Positions 35,126-45,849 of a stretch of 64,000 nt of DNA are shown piece after piece. Every line of letters starts with the position of its first letter. The stretch's first letter is position 1. The position numbers were made by a program, and so were the translations under genes. The notes under the pieces are model-generated. The model worked only from the letters and a program-made list of their open reading frames with translations, ran no database searches and was not told the DNA's origin. Where the stretch lies: assembly GCA_033557465.1 (NCBI GenBank), contig CM066031.1, positions 1,067,868,444 to 1,067,932,443 of the forward strand, read 5' to 3'. The DNA comes from Ichthyophis bannanicus. Its lineage: Eukaryota; Chordata; Amphibia; Gymnophiona; Ichthyophiidae.

Positions 35126-35499
35126 TGCCCAGGCTAAACACCATAGTAGGCACCCTAGGACAAGGCACCGCAGAAGGCACCCTGGGCTATGGAACCATTG
35201 GTTAAGATGGCCTAACAAGGTTATGGTGCCCGAGGTTAGTGTGCCCTAAGGGCTGCAAGGTGCTTCAGGATGACATGCATGACCTGTGAGGCACAGAGAC
35301 AGATGTAGTCCTAACACTAGATAGAGCACAGAGGAAAGGCAATGAACAGGTGAGTGAAGGAGGGAGAGCTGGGAGTTGCTGGACCTGCCATATCTGCGGG
35401 CACAGGGCCGGCCCGTCCATTGAGCGAGAATGTTTTTTGCACAGGGCCCCACGTTTCAGGGGGCCCCGCGCAAAAAACATTCTGATTCGAAAGTAAAAT

Positions 35500-35925
35500 G
35501 AAAAAAAAGAAAATTAAAAAAAGCTGTCTGCTGCCGCTTCCGGGGCCGCCACGGCAGAATCGAGTGTGCCGCGGGGCCCCCCCTGTGCCCGGCAGAGCCT
35601 GCCCTCCCCTGTATCACCTCTCTTTCAGCAGCAGTCAGTCACACGCGCCGGCTTTCAGAGCGCGAGGGGAGAGTTTCTCCCTCGCTGCTCTGTTAAGCCC
35701 GCGGGGGCTGATGGGAACTCCCATCAGCCCCCGCGGGCTTAACAGAGCCGCAAAAGGGAAACTAGTCCCTTCGCACTCTGAAAGCCGGCGCGTGTGACTG
35801 ACTGCAGCTGAAAGAGAGGTGATACAGGGGAGGGCAGGCTCTGCCGGGCACAGGGGGGGCCCCGCGGCACACTCGATTCTGCCGCGGCGGCCCCGGAAGC
35901 GGCAGCAGACAGCTTTTTTTTATTT
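35500..35925. repeat. GC-rich long palindrome of hAT-c
   Basis: Nearly perfect: the centre near 35720 is GGGGGCTGATGGGA / ACTCCCATCAGCCCC, with long outer arms such as GCCGCCACGGCAGAATCGAG against CTCGATTCTGCCGCGG. It is the best preserved of the four palindromes. Confidence 0.9.
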
Positions 35926-35939
35926 TAAATTTTCCCTGG

Positions 35940-37020
35940 GCTGGGCTGGGAGGGGTTAGGAGTGGTGATGGGTGATGGGCGCTGGGGGGGGTTAGGAGTG
36001 GTGATGGGCGCTGGGGGGTTTAGGAGTGGTGATGGGTGCTGGGGGGGGGCTAGGAGTGGTGATGGGCTATGGGGGGGCTTAAACTAAAAATTGGGTGATG
36101 GGGGATTAGGACTGGAAATGGGCTGGTGGGATTAGGACTGGGAGTGGGCTGATGGGGAGGTTAGGACTGGTAATGGGCTATGGGGGGGCTTAAACTAAAA
36201 ATTGGGTGATGGGGGATTAGGACTGGAAATGGGCTGGTGGGATTAGGACTGGGAGTGGGCTATGGGGGGCTAGGACTGGTAATGGGTTGGGGGGGTTGCT
36301 AGGACTGGAAATGGGCTGAGTGGAAGGGGGCTTGAACTGCAAATAGCTGATGGGGATGGGGCTTGGAATGGAAATGGGCTGAGGGGAAGTGGGGGGCTTG
36401 AACTGCAAATAGCTGATGGGGACGGGGCTTGGAATGGAAATGGGCTGAGGGGAAGTGGGGGCTTGAACTGCAAATAGCTGATGGGGAGGGGGACTTGGAA
36501 TGGAAATGGGCTGAGTGGAAGGGGGCTTGAACTGCAAATAGCTGATGGGAAGGGGGGCTTGGAATGGGCTCTTAGAGGAGGGAGCTAGGACAGGAAATGG
36601 GCTGATGGAGGGGCTAGGATAGGACTGGGAATTGGGTGTTGGGGGAGCTAAGATTGGAAATGGGCTGTGGTGGGGTCTTGGATTGAAATGGACTCATGGA
36701 GGGGCTAGAACTGGAAGTAGGCTCATGGGGGGCTTCGATTAGAAATGGGGTGAGTGGAGGGGAGCTAGGATTTAACATGGGCTGATGGTGGGGCTAGGAA
36801 AGGACTCGAAATGGGCTGATGGGAGGCTGGTATTGGAAATGAGCTGATGAAGGGACTCGGATAGGACTGGAAATGGATGGGGGAGCTAGGACTGGAAATG
36901 GACTGAAGGGGGGCCAGGACTGGAAATGGGCTGATGTGGGGACTAGAAGGGAGCGGATACTGGATGGGGCTGGAACTAAAAGGGAGCTGATGTTGGGGGA
37001 GATTAGAAGGGGATGGGGCT
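35940..37020. repeat. G-rich minisatellite of hAT-c
   Basis: The inverse of the arrays in hAT-a and -b. Units such as GGACTGGAAATGGGCTGATG and GGGCTTGAACTGCAAATAGC; the latter occurs four times with few changes at 36325-36545. Confidence 0.9.
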
Positions 37021-38429
37021 GAAAGAGTGAAATGGAGAGGGGAAAAAATATTTTGTGTGGGAGGGAAGAAAAATGTACAATTGGCCGGGTATTGGGAGAC
37101 TAAGTGGGGATTGAGGATGGAGGGGTAAAATTTGAGTGGATGAAATAGGAATGAGGAAAGAGCAAAAGGAGAAAGATTATTATGTTAAAGCAGATGTAGA
37201 GAGAGAATGGAAAAAAACTAGAAGAGAAGAAAGGACAAATGGACAGCAGACGATGGAGAGATAGCAGAAGACACAAATAAACCAGAAGAAAGTGGCTGGA
37301 ACAATTGCAACTGAAAAAAAAATGCACAAAAGGTACAAAGATATCTCTTTATTTTGAATTTGTTAACTGGAATATGTCAGCTCTGGGAAATGTGCATCAT
37401 TAATGTCTGTGCTTTGTTTAGTACAAGAGGAAATTAATTTATAGTTTTATTTCTACATTGTTGTTGTACATTCCAAGTTTGGCTTTTAGGGTTCCCAGTT
37501 TAATTATTGTCTTCCTGTTTTTAAATTGTGATTCCTTGTTTGGTGATGGTCTATGTTCTGCATGTGTAACTGAGCTGAGGTATTCTGTTTATGTAATTCC
37601 TATTTGACATTGTCACTTGTCCCCTTTCCCCAGTAGGTCATGTGTTGTTATTCTCTGAAATGTATTGGTTTAATATTTGCAGTGTTGCCTTTTGATAGGT
37701 AGGGTATGGTGCTTTATGAGTCCTGGTAGTGCTGTTAGGATATGGTGGGTTTGCTATGGGTTCTAAATGGGCAGTGTTTGTAGTAGTTCCTAATGTGCCT
37801 GGCGGTTGGCACTGGATTATAGTAATGTAGAAATCTTTGTCTTTCTTTATCCATACACTCATGAAGAGGCATGTTTACTAAAAGTTAGTGTATGGTAACA
37901 TTATGCAAATATTTATGCAAATGAGGCCCCTTATGCAAATGAGGCCCCGCACCGAGTCTCCGCACATGGCCCCGCACCCCCCTTGGGCCACCCCTGTGCG
38001 GGCATCCCATGTGGCTGCCAGTACTGTTGACAAACATGCTGGGGGCAACTGTACCACAGCACAGGGTGTTGGCAATGTAAAGTACTGGAAAGACAGTGGG
38101 TGACAGACGATGGGAATATGTGTCCCCCAGTGGAGGCGGAGGTGGCAGGATAGTTACAATGATGGGTGGACAGAGGAGTGGTGGTGCCATGCAGATCAGG
38201 CACAGGCGAGGCAAGCATGAAGAGGCGCAATGCAGGAAAGGGTAGCAGTGCAGGACATGGGGTGGCAGCCTGCACTGGCAGACAGGACTCAACACAGCTG
38301 ACAGACACAGATAGACGGACCAAGGGAATGTTGGCAATGGTGGAGAGGGTATTAAGGGCTGGCAGCACAGATCCGAAAAATATGACCTCTACAGGCATGC
38401 ACACCATTTGACCAGGACTAGCATGAGAG

Positions 38430-38510
38430 GAGGGAACAATGAGGAACTGAACCCATGAACACTGCCAAGAATGGCATTGTATTAACCAGTAGGCTATAGC
38501 TCCATGGTGT
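38430..38510 (-). other. tRNA-like module in A2
   Basis: The minus strand reads TAGCCTACTGGTTAATACAA and, 30 bases on, GTTCATGGGTTCAGTTCCT, resembling A and B boxes of a tRNA-derived promoter. It lies inside family A and is probably a tRNA-derived repeat, not a tRNA gene. Confidence 0.4.
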
Positions 38511-40430
38511 ATGTCACAGCAATGGCTGGGTACAGAAGGACAGCAGGTCACCGCGCAAACTGTCTGCTCTGAGTGCCAGGATAGGTTAACCCCACCAGTA
38601 CCCATGATGCAATGCACATGCTGAATAGCAGTCTACAACTGATCATCAAATGGGGTCTGCACCTCTCCGGTACCTCAGCTGGGAAAGACGAACTGACAGT
38701 GCGTGATACTGGCACAGAGTAGCTACAGACCATGCCCATTGTGCAGGTTCTGTGTGCGCCCTGAGGGATAGGATGGGTGCCCAGCACCAGGTCCGCAGTA
38801 CATGTGGTGCTAGAGATAGGTCCTGCTGTACATCCTCATCACTACCAGTGTGTGACAGGTGTTCCTTGCAGTGCAGCCGAAGGTAATTTGGTGTCCATCT
38901 GTATCCTGCAGTCACCTGTGGGACCAGACACCAGCCAGATTGGTGTGTACCCCGTGTTAGGGTCTGGCTGAAATGGGCAGCTGTTATCAGGGCAGAGGTG
39001 TTCCTAGAATTGCATGAGGTGTGTGTAGCAGTGGCTGTATAGGTCACAATGGTATACACGTCATACTCCAAAGGGCCCACATCACCCTTTTGCAGGTAAA
39101 GAATAGTGTCCCTGCCCCAGGGAAGCAACCTCCATCCTGTTTGTATGAGACAGCCCTCCAGGGCTGGTGGGCCAGAGCCATAACTATGACTGGGACAGTG
39201 GCAGACCAGCAGCAATGCTGGGGTTAGGTCTGGAAACCCCAACTGCCTCCCACCACTGTCTGCCAGTGACCAGCAGACAGTACAGTCAGACTGTACCTTA
39301 AAAGTGTTCAGACCATGCACAGTCTAACTGCAGACAGTCCACCAGGAACTATGTGCAGCAAGCAGGCATCTCAGTGATTGGGACCCCAGCACTGGGGAAC
39401 ACAAATATATCACTAGAGACAAATAGTGTAGAGCGCTATGTGGGAACTTAGACCTGCCATGGTCACTGTTCGTTCAGAGTGAGTGCCCTCCCAGCATGCC
39501 ATGCTGTGGCCACCCTGTCCATGCAGGTGCTGGTCAGGCACTACAGTGTCCCAGCCATTGCCCCACACCCTGTGAAGATGCATCCTGGCCAATCTGCCCT
39601 GTCCGGGCCATACCCAGAATACCTTGCTCCTCATTATGCATCTAATCAGGCTAACGCTGGTAACAGTGGGACATTTTGGGCCCAGTGAAGTGTGGGCAGC
39701 CACAGAACAATGGATAGATATACAAACACGCTCACTCCTTTTGCAGCATTATACAAAGATAGGGGTGGTTGGCAGCCCTGCCCGCCACACTAGTCCTGAT
39801 CACAGTGCCGACATTGATAAACTGTGCAGGGGGTAGTAGTAGTGCTCTGGTGATAACATCATCCCAATGCTGGGGCCAACAGCCTGCCGCTCCATGCATC
39901 ATTGGATTGTGAAGCCTGTGTGAGTGGGTGTTTGCACCCCTGTTCGCCGCTGCTTTGGGCTTTGCACATGTTGCTGTTGTATCTGCATTGTAGGGTAAAA
40001 TATAGGGACATGCTCTGCAGGAACCACAGCTGGGACTTGCACCTGTGACCCTCTGCTCCTGGACACACTGGCTGGGTGTACTGCACCACACTGTTGCCAC
40101 AGATGCATGGTAGTCCCTGGGGCTACCTGCACTTTTCCTCAGCCAGACCTTTTATGTTGCACTGCACACCACGTTCTGATGCAGAGCATGGCCTATGTCC
40201 ACTGCAGGGAAGTGGCACTGCCCCCTCCAGTACGGGCACACGCCCCCCTGCCAAGCTGACATGGCCATTTGCTGTCGGTGCTGGTAGTGCGCAGTCCCAG
40301 GCCATCCACTGTGTAGGTAGGTGCCCGCCTAGGGAGCGGGTTCCGGGGTGGGTGGTCATACATGGACATCCTCACATCACTGCCTACCACTATTATGTCC
40401 CCTCCACATGGGTGCGGGATGGCTGGGGGG

Positions 40431-40778
40431 CAATGTTCCCTCTAATTTTCTGTAGGCTGTGTGCGCATAAAATATCAGCTGTGCGGCTTTTGAAGGAAGG
40501 TTAAATTTTTGTGCGCCACATAACGACACTCTGAGTTATATACTTTAAAATTTGACTACACATCAGAATACAGTATGTACACCAAACTGATTACACTAGA
40601 AAATATTGTAGAACTTGTGAAAACCGTAAATACACAACAACTTTTAAATTTTAAGACATCTGTGTTGTTTTCTATCAGAATTAGAACCATAATTTTTGTG
40701 CGCTCTGTTGTAAAGTATGTGCGCTCACTCGGCGAGGTGTGTGCGCCCGCACACGTGCACAGCTTAGAGGGAACAGTG
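40431..40778. mobile_element. hAT-type MITE in A2
   Basis: It starts CAATGTTCCCTCTAATTTTC and ends TTAGAGGGAACAGTG, an inverted pair. CTGGGGGG flanks both sides exactly (40423-40430 and 40779-40786). 348 bp, AT-rich inside with a GTGTGCGC-rich inner border on both ends. No coding capacity. Confidence 0.9.
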
Positions 40779-41487
40779 CTGGGGGGATGTCAGGTCTGTG
40801 CCCTAGCGACTATTGGCTAGGGTGGACCAGGTAGATGTAGGTGGATTGTGTTTGGCCCTGGTCAACTGCTGTCTTGCTGATCTCCGGTGTCTATGTTCCT
40901 ATGTGCCACCTAGGCGCCCACCTGGTCCACCCTGTCCCTAGCTGATCATGCTACATGTCCCGCCTGCGGCCCCCTATGCCCCATTTGCACCATCACCATA
41001 GTGGCCATTCATACTTTGGCACTATGGTATTGCTGTACATGGAGCACTACTATCACAGTTTTTGGGCTCCCTGCCTGGGCTGTACATTGCTGACACGTAA
41101 ATGGTTTCTCTCCCCTGCAAATGGGCATCTAACGGCAGATTTTCAATCGCGTTAGAATTCAGCCCTTCAGATCAGCGCTTTAGTGTGAATGGAGCCCCCC
41201 CGCCCACACTCCGCCCATTGACCCCTTCTCTCCGCCCTCTCTCCACCTTCTGCGGTGTTTACTGCGCTGCGTAACGTCAACGATCGTTAGGTAACGATAA
41301 TGTGCGTTGCCATTACATAATGCACGTTAACGTTACATAACGATCGTTAACGTTACATAACGCGCGTTTTGCAACGTTACCGCAGTTTAGTAAACATGCC
41401 CCTTTGTCTCTGAAGCAGACAACTTAAAAAAAAATTGTAGACTAGTATAACTAATTTTATTTTGGTGTTAGAAACTGTGCTGACTGG

Positions 41488-41885
41488 GGAGCGTTTGTTC
41501 ATCTTGCTGCTTGATTCCCACGGAGGCTGAGGGCACCGGTGGTGAGATCTTCCGGTGTGGGTGGAGCGGACCAGCTGACGTCATCCTCTGCCCGGATAAG
41601 AGAGCGTTGCGGAGCTGTTTAGTTGGGAGCGTTTGTTCATCTTGCTGCTTGATTCCCGCGGAGGCTGAGGGCACCGGTGGTGAGATCTTCCGGTGTGGGT
41701 GGAGCGGTCCAGCTGACGTCATCCTCTGCCCGGATAAGAGAGCGTTGCGGAGCTGTTTAGTTGGGAGCGTTTGTTCATCTTGCTGCTTTATTCCCGTGGA
41801 GGCTGAGGGCACCGGTGGTGAGATCTTCCGGTGTGGGTGGAGCGGTCCAGCTGACGTCATCCTCTGCCCGGATAAGAGAGCGTTG
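41488..41885 (+). promoter_or_regulatory. Three tandem 138-bp 5' monomers
   Basis: GCGTTTGTTCATCTTGCTGC starts units at 41491, 41629 and 41767; the last is partial (to about 41885). The units differ by only a few bases. Each holds AGCTGACGTCATCCTC, with a CRE-like TGACGTCA. Repeated monomers of this kind act as promoters in some mammalian L1 families; a promoter role here is inference. Confidence 0.8.
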
Positions 41886-42005
41886 CAGTTCTACGGCGCT
41901 CTGGTGAGGCGCGTTATTAAGGGGCACGTTTGAAGGGGCATGTCTGGCCCCTTGTGAGCCCCTTAGGAGCACGAAAGGAGCTGGGGAGTCGGGGCAGCAA
42001 TAGCT

Positions 42006-43106
42006 ATGCCTGGAGGCAAACAGAAGAAGAAGGCTCCGGTGGAAGTGTCTCAGGCAGGAGTCTTAGACAAACATGTGATCTCTACCCCACGGTCGGCGGA
42101 TCCAGGTACTGTGCCTCTCAAGCCTGTGTCCGAGGGAGCTAGTTTGAGCTCTACTGAGCGTACTCCTCCACTTCCCCCTGGTTTTCTAGAAGTGTCTTTT
42201 GGACCCCAAGACCCCTCGAGGGCGCAACTGGACTGTGCGCTTCCTAAAGTGGTGGTATGGAAGGAGTTTTCTCCTCCATCTAAGGACGCTAAGGATCCTA
42301 CTATTTCTCTCTTAGACGTTTGGAAAGTTGTATCACGTACTGAACAAGTTCTTGTTAACACTGTTCCTTTATTGTGTCAATTCTCTAAAGATACGGTAGC
42401 AAAATTGCAGGCTCTAGATTCACAAGTAGGTGCTTTGAGCTCTGGGGTCTCTACAATTGATACTCAGGTTAAATCCTGTACGGAGTTTCAATTGGCCCAC
42501 TTGAAGGATAGTAGTATTATGCACCAGAAACTTGAAAATCTAGAAAATCAATTACGCTCCAAAAAATTGCGAGTGCTTAATTTTCCCGTTTGTCCTTTGT
42601 TGTCCCCTTTGATTCTTTTTTGGAAATATTTAAAGGACACCCTCCTTCTATCACAGGCTGAATCTATTATACTTCTTAAATGTTATTATTTGTCTTTAAA
42701 AGTATCTGCTACTGTGGCGGAAGAGGGGGAGATTCCTTTGCCTTCCGATAAACTTAATCTAACTGATTTCCTTGAAGATACGCAGGATGAAATTTCCTCT
42801 CGAGCAACGTTATTGGTAACTTTTGCTTCTGAGGAAGATAAAATTACTATTCTTAAGACATATTTTAAGAAGAAAGCAGTTAAATTTTGTGGGGACCGTG
42901 TTTCCATCTTTCCAGATGTATCTCGTTCAACTCAACTCCGTAGGAAAACATTTCTTGCATTTAAGTCTAGAGTTCTTGCTCTTGGGGCTACTTTCTTTCT
43001 AAAGTATCCATGCAAATGTTGTGTTACTTTGGGTTATGATAAATTTGTCTTTATGGTATCTTTAGATCTAGAGAAGTGGATTCTTGGGAGGGAAAAGATA
43101 CAATGA
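42006..43106 (+). CDS. L1-type ORF1 RNA-binding protein (intact frame)
   Basis: A 366-codon frame starting at ATG 42006, the first ATG after the monomers and a short leader. The N-terminal 110 residues are Pro/Ser-rich and probably disordered. Residues about 110-190 (SLLDVWKVVSRTEQVLVNTV to LENLENQLRSKKLR) look like a coiled coil. LRVLNFP at 189 starts an RRM-like domain, followed by a C-terminal domain with FPDVSRSTQLRRKTFLAFKS and a final segment KFVFMVSLDLEKWILG. This order (coiled coil, RRM, basic C-terminal domain) is that of L1 and Tx1 ORF1 proteins, which coat element RNA. No ORF2 follows, so it would depend on another element's reverse transcriptase. A related, broken copy is at 43364-44002 on the other strand. 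Confidence 0.75.
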   Translation: MPGGKQKKKAPVEVSQAGVLDKHVISTPRSADPGTVPLKPVSEGASLSSTERTPPLPPGFLEVSFGPQDPSRAQLDCALPKVVVWKEFSPPSKDAKDPTISLLDVWKVVSRTEQVLVNTVPLLCQFSKDTVAKLQALDSQVGALSSGVSTIDTQVKSCTEFQLAHLKDSSIMHQKLENLENQLRSKKLRVLNFPVCPLLSPLILFWKYLKDTLLLSQAESIILLKCYYLSLKVSATVAEEGEIPLPSDKLNLTDFLEDTQDEISSRATLLVTFASEEDKITILKTYFKKKAVKFCGDRVSIFPDVSRSTQLRRKTFLAFKSRVLALGATFFLKYPCKCCVTLGYDKFVFMVSLDLEKWILGREKIQ

Positions 43107-43126
43107 TCCTGTAATATATCGTTCTT

Positions 43127-44041
43127 TTTTTTTTTTTTTTTTGTATTTATTGAAATTTTTACAAACTTACAAAGCAAGCATAAAGAAACATTCTGATGAT
43201 TCATTAAGAAAAAAATACAAAAGTGAAAGAATATACAAAATAACAATACATCATACCTAGCCCACAATATGGGGAGAATATAATAACCATAATAACAATC
43301 AAAAAAGAAAAAACCAAGAGCTATACCTCCTGAATTTCTAGACAGCTAAATTAACAAAACCACCTATCCCAGTCCCTTTGTGCCAAGCCCCTCTTTATCA
43401 CAAAGAAATAATTCAAGTTGAGAAGGATCAAGGAAAACAAACCTAGATCCCTGAAAAGTTAACAAGCACTTACAAGGATAACGAAGAAAAAAGGTAGCCG
43501 GCAGGGCAATCACTCTAGGTTTAAGGGCCAAAAAGCCCTTTCTCCTAGTCTGAGTCGCCCTACAGACATCTGGAAATATTTGTACTTTCGCACCACAAAA
43601 AGGTACAGACATATTCTTGAAATAACTACGAAATACAAGAGCTCTATCCTGATCAGAAAGAAAAGAAACCACCAAAGTGGCTCTAGAAGAAATATTATCT
43701 TGTGAGTCCTCCAGGAATTTGGTGAGATCCAGGTCAGTCCCACCTTGAACCTCATCAAACCCCTCAGGGGAATCCCGAGACAGGACCCTTCCAGTCAAAT
43801 AATATAATTTAGAGAGACAGATGGAATCAGCCGAAGCCAATCCCAAAACCTCTCTAAAATACTTTTGCAGAAGTATTTCAGCTGAAAGCAACCAACAATA
43901 AGGAAAATTCAACATCCTAACATTCTTTGCACGAGACAAATTCTCATACTGTTCCATTTTGTGGTGTAAGACTAAACTATCTTTTATATGAGAAGCATTC
44001 ACAGCTTTAAGGTGGAGATTGTTTCCAAGCAGATTACTATT
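43127..44041 (-). mobile_element. Second ORF1-only retroposon, inverted and 5'-truncated
   Basis: Flanks TGTAATATATCGTTCTT (43110-43126 and 44042-44058) are an exact 17-bp duplication. The element starts at the left with a poly-T run (its poly-A tail on the minus strand). Its ORF1 is related to, but clearly diverged from, the host element's. It too lacks ORF2 and ends in a short 3' UTR, showing a second ORF1-only lineage or subfamily. Confidence 0.9.
43364..44002 (-). pseudogene. ORF1 fragment of inverted retroposon
   Basis: A 212-codon open frame, N-terminally truncated by insertion. It begins in the coiled coil (HIKDSLVLHHKMEQYENLSR), followed by VRMLNFPYCWLLSAEILLQK, FLEDSQDNISSRATLVVSF and FPDVCRATQTRRKGFLALK, collinear with the ORF1 at 42006-43106. 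It has no internal stop. The missing N-terminus and promoter make it non-functional. Confidence 0.8.
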
Positions 44042-44351
44042 TGTAATATATCGTTCTTAATTATCTTTACAGGGGGTTATGAGGAGCAACTTTCAGGCAG
44101 CATAGTTGGCCAGGGTTATGTTTCTCTGGCTTTGTTTTCCTTGCGTTTTGTTTCTATTTGTTTTTTTTTTTTTGTAACTGACTGTTTCCCCGAGATGTGG
44201 GCTGTAAATTTATTGATTTTCTTTATGGTATTTGCTTCGTTAATTGATTTTCTGTATTTTCTTTATACTGTAATGATATTTGTATAAAGTGAAAATTTCA
44301 TAAATAAATAATTTAAAAAAAAAGAAAAAAAAAAAGAAACTGTGCTGACTG

Positions 44352-44939
44352 CACTGTGGTTCTCTTTTACTTTTTGTCCCTTGGCATGTGAGAACCTTAC
44401 ATCTCCTTTGTTTTTTGCAGAATACTTATTTATAGATATCAGTATGTTTCATCTTAGAGTGCCAGGCTAAATAATGAAACAACTACAATTTTTGCTGCAT
44501 TAACAGTCCCCACCTGAGTGGTGTTGCAATGTAAATATCCCCACAAACTCAATACCCATTCAACCGAACTAGACTCACGACACCCTCATGATAAATGTAA
44601 CCCTCAAATTGTGCTGTCTTAATGTTGTTAAATACCCTCATGTTAAATGTTCTAAAGCACCCACGTGTTAAATGTAACCCCAATTGTGATGTGATGTGAT
44701 GTAGCCACTTTGATTGTAGGATAAGGTGGAATACAAGTCTGTCTAAATAAAATAAATAAATAAATATAGCCACTTTATGAGAACCTCTACTCCCTTTTTG
44801 AGTATCTTGGGGCAACAACTCATCCCTTGCCTGTTTGATATACTGGCTTTCTATCCATCTAGCCTTAAAAAAAATAACCATAAGGATATGCAAATGAATA
44901 TGAAAATATGTCACCCTACCCTTTGCCCCCCCCCCCCAA
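44352..44939 (+). mobile_element. LINE 3' end (same family as 14800-16205) plus unassigned flank
   Basis: Positions about 44510-44770 end GGATAAGGTGGAATACAAGT then TAAATAAAATAAATAAATAA, matching the tail of the L2/Jockey-like relic (GGATAAGGTGGTATATAAAA). Only the 3' UTR remains. 44352-44509 is unassigned AT-rich sequence. Confidence 0.6.
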
Positions 44940-45165
44940 ATGAAGCAGTCAAACTATGCCCATGGTCCGCCCCCACAGCCTCTGCTGTAAGGTACACTGG
45001 AAGCAGGCAGAGCAGGTTCACTCACACAGGGGGGAGGATTAGAGAACTGCAGATGAAGGTTTTAAATTCTGAAAAATGCAGACATGTTAGCCTTTCTTCT
45101 AGCTTCCAGTCATTAATGTAAAAATCAACAGAATCATGAAACAAGTGGGGAAAGCATACAGAGCA
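44940..45165 (+). repeat. Diverged direct repeat, copy 1
   Basis: It matches 47110-47345 by eye: GGCAGAGCAGGTTCACTCAC versus GGGCAGGCTGACTCACATGC, then GAAAAATGCAGACATGTTAG versus GAAAAATATGCAGACGTTAG, and a shared AAAAATCAACAGAATC. The copies are about 2.2 kb apart in the same orientation. Confidence 0.6.
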
Positions 45166-45179
45166 TGACTCATGGAATT

Positions 45180-45655
45180 CTTTCCAAACCTTGTGTGTTT
45201 GTGTGTGTGTATGTGCATGCACACACTGGTCTGTTTGTATCTGCATTGCCTCTATCTGTGTGTGTGCGTCTTGTATATGTGTTATGTCTGCATGTGTGTG
45301 TGTGCATATCTCTGTTTTGTATGTTTATCTATTGCGTGTGCATGCATGGGCTGCTATGAATGCTTGAATGTTTGTGCAGCGCTATAGTACCAAGCTATAG
45401 TATTTCCAACTGCACATAGGCCTATTGGCTAATTCTATCATGTAAGAACACTGTTAGGACGATATGCAAACAAGAATTTTTCAAATCTCTGCTGGTTCTT
45501 GCATCTCTCCGTTATTTGCACCATACTCGCATAGCCCTTAGTATGACTCTTGGCCTGTGCATGCTTGCATGTATGCGTCTGTCCATGTGTGTTAATGTTA
45601 GCTATATGCGTGTGTGTGTGTGTGTATTTATATCTGTGTTGTTTCTCTGGGTGTG
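45180..45655. repeat. TG-rich low-complexity stretch
   Basis: Interrupted TGTGTGTG tracts with GCATGC words at 45190-45360 and 45560-45640. No gene. Confidence 0.8.
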
Positions 45656-45849
45656 AATGATCTAAAGAGATGAGAGGGAAGGCTGTTTGACTGATACAAT
45701 TTCGTAGTCACTATGCTGCTGTGAATCAGTGTTTGTATGCTGTAGCTGTTAAAGAATGGGAGGACTTAATTTTTCTTCCATCTTCCAGCACACGCAGAAT
45801 CTTAACTTGTACATCACAAACTTCCCCCAAGCAGGGTCAATGCTATTAA

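Larger units (their letters stand above)
35403..37996. mobile_element. Non-autonomous hAT element (hAT-c)
   Basis: It starts CAGGGCCGGCCCGTCCATT and ends GGGCCACCCCTG. TGCGGGCA flanks both sides exactly (35395-35402 and 37997-38004). It contains the GC palindrome (35500-35925), the G-rich strand of the minisatellite (35940-37020) and a right-hand 900 bp matching the left side of hAT-b. No transposase. It interrupts family A copy A2. Confidence 0.95.
34844..41402 (-). mobile_element. Family A transposon, copy A2 (complete ends)
   Basis: The ends form an inverted repeat: GGGTATGTTTACTAAACTGC at the left and GCAGTTTAGTAAACATGCCC at the right. TTT flanks both sides, a possible 3-bp duplication, though it is low-complexity. 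The inner sequence matches A1 (1-4080) in inverse orientation. hAT-c (35403-37996) and a MITE (40431-40778) are inserted in it, so the original was about 3.6 kb. No transposase was recognised. It lies in the M1 terminal region. Confidence 0.75.
22774..41448 (+). mobile_element. M1: decayed, multiply interrupted copy of the M element
   Basis: M1 is recognised by protein similarity to M2 (51203-54036) and by a diverged terminal sequence: GAATTCAGCGCATCAAAATC at 34804, interrupted by family A copy A2, then apparently resuming at 41403-41448. Nested inside are hAT-b (22869-32764), a 259-bp insertion (34096-34354) and A2 (34844-41402). The right end is inferred and the left end was not found. Confidence 0.55.
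41487..44334 (+). mobile_element. ORF1-only L1-like retroposon (HAL1-like)
   Basis: Flanks AGAAACTGTGCTGACTG (41470-41486 and 44335-44351) are an exact 17-bp target duplication and the 3' end is A-rich, so it inserted by target-primed reverse transcription. It has three 138-bp monomers, one ORF and a 3' UTR, but no endonuclease or reverse transcriptase. A second such element (43127-44041) is inserted in its 3' UTR in inverse orientation. Without that, the element is about 1.9 kb. The full-length 5' end with monomers means it is not simply truncated. Confidence 0.85.

Noticed and set aside
41468..41933. Repetitive 130-140 codon frames on both strands over the monomers
   Set aside because: The 138-bp period is a multiple of three, so frames stay open by repetition; the region is a 5' UTR.
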